Assembly (NCBI GenBank): GCA_964515055.1
Contig: CAZEUG010000025.1
Coordinates: 1 to 24,898, forward strand
Origin: QAMX01 sp964515055
GTDB lineage: Bacteria; Bacillota; Clostridia; Oscillospirales; QAMX01
Length of the DNA stretch: 24,898 nt
Direction: 5' to 3'
Shown here: one piece after another, positions 21,363 through 24,898 of the stretch
Position numbering within the stretch: position 1 is the first letter of the stretch
Layout of the letters: every line of letters begins with the position of its first letter
Notes under the pieces: model-generated
What the model was told of the DNA's origin: nothing
Database searches by the model: none
Seen by the model: the letters and a program-made list of their open reading frames with translations, nothing else
Translations under genes and position numbers: made by a program

Positions 21363-22712
21363 ATGAACCAGGATTTAACGACTGGGAAAGCGGACCGTGT
21401 GCTCTGGAAATTCTGTCTGCCCCTGTTTGGCAGCATTCTCTTCCAGCAGCTCTACAACATCGCGGACAGCTTTGTCGCCGGGAAATTCATCAACAACAAC
21501 GCCCTGGCCGCCGTCGGCAACAGCTATGAAATCACGCTGATTTTTCTGGCCTTTGCGTTCGGCTGCAACATCGGCTGCTCCGTTCTGGTTGCGCAGCTGT
21601 TCGGCGCAAAGCGCTACAACGATGTGCGAACCGTCATTTACACCACGCTGATTGCCAGCGGTGCGCTCTGCGTCCTCCTGATGGTACTCGGCATCTGTTT
21701 CTGCGACCAGCTGCTGGAGTTGATTCACACGCCGATCGAGCTGTTTGACGCGTCCAAGAAGTACCTCGACATCTACATATACAGCTTGCCCTTTGTCTTC
21801 TATTACAATGTTGCAACCGGGATTTTCTCCGCGCTCGGCGATTCCAAAACGCCGTTTTATTTCCTGGCCTGCTCTTCCCTCGCCAACATCGGCATGGACA
21901 TCCTCTTTGTCGCCAAACTCCATATGCACGTGGAAGGTGTGGCTTGGGCCACCTTCATCTGTCAGGGCATCAGCTGTCTGCTGGCGCTGCTGTTTGTCAT
22001 TCGTCGCATCGAATCCATTCCGTCTGAGGGGCATCGGCAGGTTTTCTCCTGGCGGTGGCTCCGCGACATTTCCATCATTGCCGTGCCGAGTATTTTGCAG
22101 CAGAGCTTCATTTCCGTCGGGAATGTCATCATTCAGAGCCTCATCAACAACTTCGGCCCCGACGCCATTGCGGGCTATTCTGCTGCCATCAAGCTGAACA
22201 ACATGGTCATCACCGCATTTTCCACACTGAGCAACGGCATTTCCAGCTTTGCTGCACAGAATCTGGGTGCCAAGAAGCCTGACCGTGTGCGGGAGGGCTT
22301 CCGCGCCGGTCTGAAGATGATCTATATGCTCGCTGTTCCGATTGTTGCATTGTATCTGATCGCCGGGCGGCCGCTGATCTACATTTTCCTGGACAGCCCG
22401 ACCGGTGACGCCATGGACACCGGCTTGATGTTCCTGCGGATTGTTGCCCCGTTCTATCTGGCGATCTCCACCAAGCTTGTGGCCGACGGGATTCTGCGCG
22501 GTGCGGGTAAAATGCGGCTGTTCCTGATTTCCACGTTTACCGATCTGGGGCTACGCGTTTTGCTGGCCTGTCTGCTCTCTGATACCCATCTCAAAACAAC
22601 CGGAATCTGGCTGTCCTGGCCGGTTGGCTGGTTCACCACCACGGTGATGTCCCTTCTGTTTTACCGGTATTTTATCCGAAACAATTGTGTGTCCGCCAAG
22701 CCTCAGGCATAA
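21363..22712 (+). CDS. MATE family efflux transporter
   Basis: This 449-residue polytopic membrane protein of the multidrug and toxic compound extrusion family exports organic cations or other compounds by H+ or Na+ antiport. About twelve hydrophobic segments form two six-helix halves. The first opens LWKFCLPLFGSILFQQLYNIADSFVAG and the second ISIIAVPSILQQSFISVGN, the usual internal repeat. GILRGAGKMR near the C-terminus is also typical. No substrate is indicated by sequence or context. AAAGGA is nine bases before the ATG. It follows the kinase terminator and has no clear promoter of its own, so the immediate upstream region (21314-21362) may hold a weak one. Confidence 0.95.
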   Translation: MNQDLTTGKADRVLWKFCLPLFGSILFQQLYNIADSFVAGKFINNNALAAVGNSYEITLIFLAFAFGCNIGCSVLVAQLFGAKRYNDVRTVIYTTLIASGALCVLLMVLGICFCDQLLELIHTPIELFDASKKYLDIYIYSLPFVFYYNVATGIFSALGDSKTPFYFLACSSLANIGMDILFVAKLHMHVEGVAWATFICQGISCLLALLFVIRRIESIPSEGHRQVFSWRWLRDISIIAVPSILQQSFISVGNVIIQSLINNFGPDAIAGYSAAIKLNNMVITAFSTLSNGISSFAAQNLGAKKPDRVREGFRAGLKMIYMLAVPIVALYLIAGRPLIYIFLDSPTGDAMDTGLMFLRIVAPFYLAISTKLVADGILRGAGKMRLFLISTFTDLGLRVLLACLLSDTHLKTTGIWLSWPVGWFTTTVMSLLFYRYFIRNNCVSAKPQA

Positions 22713-22766
22713 CAGAGCGCCCGATGGCACGCACATCGGACAGTGATTCTACATGGGAATCGAAAC

Positions 22767-22803
22767 CCGTCCGCTTTGAACCGGTTCGCTGCATCGCGGA
22801 CGG
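22767..22803. repeat. Nested inverted repeat downstream of the MATE gene
   Basis: Perfect eight-base arms CCGTCCGC (22767-22774) and GCGGACGG (22796-22803) enclose the ten-base palindrome GAACCGGTTC (22778-22787). The structure falls in the untranslated stretch between the MATE stop and its terminator, so it would be part of the 3' UTR. Confidence 0.5.
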
Positions 22804-22856
22804 ACCATCGCCGTGTGTTCCTTCGCCGTGGATGCTGTTTCAGCCCCAAGCCTGCT

Positions 22857-22961
22857 CTAAAGCCGAAAGCCTCCGGAAACGCCACATTTGCGTTTCCGGA
22901 GGCTCCTTTTCATTGAGCGCTTCAGCCGATTTTCTGCATGCCGTATATCCTTCTCAGGCAT
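22857..22961 (-). CDS. Possible small basic protein on the minus strand
   Basis: A 34-codon frame starts at the ATG at 22961, preceded by AGGAGGG with only three bases of spacing (an in-frame GTG is even closer). The peptide begins MPEKDIRHAENRLK and is rich in Lys and Arg. A minus-strand promoter-like pair lies at 22999-23027, about 30 bases upstream of the ATG. The 3' half of the frame runs through the strong hairpin at 22869-22903, which argues against it. An untranslated small RNA from the same promoter is an alternative. Confidence 0.25.
   Translation of the reverse strand: MPEKDIRHAENRLKRSMKRSLRKRKCGVSGGFRL
22869..22910 (+). terminator. Terminator downstream of the MATE gene
   Basis: A perfect 14-bp stem (22869-22882 with 22890-22903) and seven-base loop are followed by TCCTTTT. 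It lies about 155 bases after the MATE stop. Read leftward the hairpin is followed by TTTCGGCTTT, so it could also serve the minus strand weakly. Confidence 0.85.
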
Positions 22962-22998
22962 CACCCTCCTTCCGCAATAACATTCTGACTGCAATGCA

Positions 22999-23027
22999 AT
23001 GATGTCATATATTTACCAGTTTGTCAA
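22999..23027 (-). promoter_or_regulatory. Possible leftward promoter
   Basis: On the minus strand, a perfect -35 TTGACA (23022-23027), 17 bases, then CATCAT (22999-23004), a four-of-six match to the -10. It points away from metY, toward the small ORF and the 22869-22910 hairpin. Confidence 0.4.
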
Positions 23028-23126
23028 GCTCTTCCATGTTTTTCGTGTAAAGGGCTTGCTTTTTCATTTCGCATCTGCGGATTTCTGTGCTTCGGATCGG
23101 TTTTCAAAAAAAATGAGCGTCCCCTC

Positions 23127-23155
23127 TTGACAAATCGAATGAGATCTGGTATTAT
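23127..23155 (+). promoter_or_regulatory. Promoter of metY-cysK
   Basis: A perfect -35 TTGACA (23127-23132), 17 bases, then TATTAT (23150-23155). The predicted start is near 23162, leaving a leader of about 195 nt before metY. Confidence 0.88.
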
Positions 23156-23162
23156 ATTACCA

Positions 23163-23181
23163 ACCTACCAAGTAGGTAGGT
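23163..23181. promoter_or_regulatory. Candidate operator at the metY-cysK transcription start
   Basis: ACCTACC-AAGTA-GGTAGGT is a perfect inverted repeat (23163-23169 with 23175-23181) covering about +1 to +20. A shorter alternative pairing, ACCTAC-CAA-GTAGGT, overlaps it. The position just after the -10 is typical of a repressor site. Rrf2-family regulators such as CymR control cysteine genes in Firmicutes, so this is a candidate site of that type, by inference only. Confidence 0.6.
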
Positions 23182-23236
23182 GTAACATTCGATTCTGCCG
23201 GGCAGACCGGCAGGGAAGCAGGCAGGGATTCGCACC

Positions 23237-23377
23237 ATGGGAAGTAATTTTGAAAAGCTCGTCCGAGCCAATTTTCGTTTTGGACGAATGTGTCGATGTT
23301 CGGTTCTCGCAGGCTTCGCAAGACCACACATCACACAAAACGAAAGGAACGATCATCATGTCCCAATATCACTTTGA
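23237..23377 (+). CDS. Possible leader peptide upstream of and overlapping metY
   Basis: A 46-codon frame with an AGGGA eight bases before its ATG runs MGSNFEKLVRANF to PISL and ends 20 bases inside metY in another frame. Residues 18-21 are MCRC, giving two cysteine codons (TGT CGA TGT) in the middle of the leader of a cysteine/homocysteine synthesis operon. Ribosome pausing at these codons could change access to the metY ribosome binding site. It is short and could be chance. Confidence 0.35.
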   Translation: MGSNFEKLVRANFRFGRMCRCSVLAGFARPHITQNERNDHHVPISL

Positions 23378-24644
23378 AACCTTACAACTTCACGTCGGCC
23401 AGGAGACGCCGGATCCCGCCACAGACGCCCGTGCCGTGCCGATTTACGCAACCACCTCCTATGTCTTTCACAACTGCGAACACGCCGCTGCGCGGTTCAG
23501 CCTCTCTGACCCCGGCAACATTTACGGCCGACTGACCAACTCTACGCAGGAGGTGTTGGAAAAGCGGATTGCCGCGCTGGAGGGTGGCGTGGCTGCGCTG
23601 GCGCTCGCCTCCGGTGCAGCAGCCATCACCTACACGTTGGAAGCGCTTGGTCAGAACGGCGGACACTTTGTGGCGCAGAAAACCATTTACGGCGGGAGCT
23701 ACAACCTGCTGGCGCACACGCTGCCGAACTTCGGCATAACCACGACGTTTGTGAACATCCACGATCTCGCAGCCGTTGAGGCGGCCATTCAAGAGCACAC
23801 GAAAGCGATCTACATTGAAACACTCGGCAACCCGAACAGCGACATTCCGGACATCGATGCCTTGGCAGAAATCGCCCACCGACACAACATTGCGCTGGTG
23901 GTGGACAACACGTTCGGAACGCCCTATCTGATTCGCCCCATTGAGCACGGCGCCGATATCGTGGTTCACTCCGCCACAAAATTTCTGGGCGGGCATGGCA
24001 CGACGCTCGGCGGTGTGATTGTCGATTCCGGCCGGTTTGACTGGGCTGCCAGCGGGAAATACCCTGCGATTGCGTCGCCGAATCCGGGCTATCACGGCAT
24101 CTCGTTTACGCAGGCTGCGGGTGCGGCCGCCTTTGTCACATACGTCCGTGCGGTGCTGCTGCGGGACACCGGGGCGTGCATTTCGCCGTTTGCGGCGTTT
24201 CTCCTGTTGCAGGGCATTGAGACGTTGTCCCTGCGGCTGGAGCGTCATGCGGAAAACACCGCACGGGTGGTGGAATTTCTCGCCAACCATCCGCTGGTGG
24301 AAGCCGTCAACCATCCGTCTCTGCCCACGCATCCGGATCACGCGCTCTACCAGCGCTATTTCCCGCACGGCGGCGGTTCCATCTTCACCTTTACAATCAG
24401 GGGCGGCATCAAAGAGGCGCACCGTCTGATTGACCATTTGCAGATTTTCTCCCTGCTGGCCAATGTGGCCGATGTCAAGAGTCTGGTCATTCACCCCGCC
24501 ACCACGACACACAGTCAGTTATCCGCAGAGGAGCTGGCCGATCAGGGCATTTATCCCAACACCATCCGCCTTTCCATTGGCACCGAACACATCGACGATC
24601 TTCTGGCGGATCTGCAGGCTGGCTTCGACGCCATCGGCGCATAA
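23358..24644 (+). CDS. metY: O-acetylhomoserine sulfhydrylase (aminocarboxypropyltransferase)
   Basis: This 428-residue PLP enzyme of the Cys/Met metabolism family converts O-acetylhomoserine and sulfide to homocysteine. The start FETLQLHVGQ and AVPIYATTSYVF is typical of MetY rather than MetB. ASGAAAITYTLEAL, ETLGNPNSDIPDI and VVDNTFGTPYL form the PLP site. The Schiff-base lysine is K208 in HSATKFLGGHGTT. The C-terminal SLVIHPATTTHSQL block is also diagnostic. The ATG at 23358 follows AAAGGA by nine bases and gives the family length; the frame is open 77 codons further upstream, but that part has no family similarity and includes the promoter. It lies 13 bases upstream of cysK and is probably co-transcribed with it. 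Confidence 0.95.
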   Translation: MSQYHFETLQLHVGQETPDPATDARAVPIYATTSYVFHNCEHAAARFSLSDPGNIYGRLTNSTQEVLEKRIAALEGGVAALALASGAAAITYTLEALGQNGGHFVAQKTIYGGSYNLLAHTLPNFGITTTFVNIHDLAAVEAAIQEHTKAIYIETLGNPNSDIPDIDALAEIAHRHNIALVVDNTFGTPYLIRPIEHGADIVVHSATKFLGGHGTTLGGVIVDSGRFDWAASGKYPAIASPNPGYHGISFTQAAGAAAFVTYVRAVLLRDTGACISPFAAFLLLQGIETLSLRLERHAENTARVVEFLANHPLVEAVNHPSLPTHPDHALYQRYFPHGGGSIFTFTIRGGIKEAHRLIDHLQIFSLLANVADVKSLVIHPATTTHSQLSAEELADQGIYPNTIRLSIGTEHIDDLLADLQAGFDAIGA

Positions 24645-24657
24645 GGAGGCGATCATC

Positions 24658-24898
24658 ATGTCCAGAATTTATACATCTGTTGATCAGCTCATCGGCAGAA
24701 CGCCTCTTTTGGAGCTCACACGCATTGAATCGGCCTACGGTCTGAAGGCCAGAGTTCTTGCCAAGCTGGAAGCGCTGAATCCGGCCGGTTCGGTCAAGGA
24801 TCGGATTGCCAAAGCCATTCTGGATGACGCGGAGGCGTCCGGGCGACTGACACCGGAGTCCGTGATCATTGAGCCGACCTCCGGCAACACCGGTATCG
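24658..24898 (+). CDS. cysK: Cysteine synthase (O-acetylserine sulfhydrylase), 3' end outside the window
   Basis: The first 80 residues of a PLP-dependent cysteine synthase are present; the gene runs off the right edge. The N-terminus reads MSRIYTSVDQLIGRTPLLEL, the usual opening. The PLP lysine is K47 in NPAGSVKDRIA, and the substrate-binding loop TSGNTG lies at 74-79. It makes cysteine from O-acetylserine and sulfide. AAGGAGG precedes the ATG, and the 13 bases GATCATCATGTCC at its start are identical to those at the metY start, so the two initiation regions are nearly copies. Sulfide is the shared substrate of both enzymes. Confidence 0.95.
   Translation, partial: MSRIYTSVDQLIGRTPLLELTRIESAYGLKARVLAKLEALNPAGSVKDRIAKAILDDAEASGRLTPESVIIEPTSGNTGI

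Noticed and set aside
19841..21436. 531-codon open frame antisense to aspartate kinase
   Set aside because: It mirrors the kinase codons, has no recognisable domains and crosses the kinase terminator.
23156..23357. SAM riboswitch or T-box in the metY leader
   Set aside because: I see neither the conserved SAM-I core nor a T-box sequence with a following terminator. A covariance-model search would settle it.
23127..23357. 77-residue N-terminal extension of metY
   Set aside because: The frame is open, but it includes the -35 and -10 elements and would give an N-terminus unlike any MetY. The ATG at 23358 has a good ribosome binding site.

Overview
The window looks like chromosomal DNA of a moderately G+C-rich Firmicute of class Clostridia, probably an Oscillospirales/Ruminococcaceae-type gut anaerobe. 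Supporting signs are an IreB-family regulator, a YugP-type membrane zinc peptidase, a DUF3842 protein, a C40 peptidase with many SH3b repeats, TTGACA/TATAAT promoters and AGGAGG ribosome binding sites. The taxon is inferred from gene content only.

Layout. Positions 1-437 hold no gene I can support. A five-tRNA operon (Gly-Arg-His-Gln-Lys) follows on the minus strand, with a consensus promoter and a hairpin/T-run terminator. Rightward genes are then ireB, a small unrecognised protein, and a large secreted NlpC/P60 peptidase. A bidirectional terminator separates these from the leftward zinc peptidase. Next come rightward an unrecognised protein and a double-OB SSB-like protein. These are followed by a leftward nucleoside hydrolase and a Gfo/Idh/MocA oxidoreductase.

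From 16695 down to 8457 runs a tightly packed leftward eight-gene cluster: ddl, murI, DUF1934, argS, a homocysteine S-methyltransferase-like protein, a histidine phosphatase, a DUF2079 membrane protein and DUF3842. It joins peptidoglycan precursor synthesis (D-Ala-D-Ala, D-Glu) with tRNA charging and several functionally undefined proteins. Divergent from it is a CBS-domain protein whose N-terminal helical region carries an R-N-x3-H motif like that of HEPN ribonucleases. Its promoter has a perfect inverted repeat between -35 and -10. A Cof-type HAD phosphatase and a P-loop ATPase with an apparently degenerate second P-loop half follow on the minus strand.

The right end is largely aspartate-family and sulfur amino acid metabolism: aspartate kinase, a MATE exporter, then metY-cysK from a strong promoter with an inverted repeat at the predicted transcription start. 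Aspartate kinase feeds the homoserine branch. MetY makes homocysteine from O-acetylhomoserine, CysK makes cysteine, and the homocysteine methyltransferase-like protein in the cell-wall cluster could act in the methionine step.

No phage, IS element, CRISPR array or defence island is visible. The observations most worth a second look are the HEPN-like/CBS fusion and its promoter palindrome, the possible overlapping upstream ORFs before aspartate kinase and metY (the latter with a Cys-x-Cys codon pair), the homocysteine methyltransferase with a remnant pterin-binding domain, the ATPase with a degenerate second P-loop, and a possible small leftward transcription unit between the MATE gene and metY. 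All functional statements come from motif recognition by eye, without database searches.
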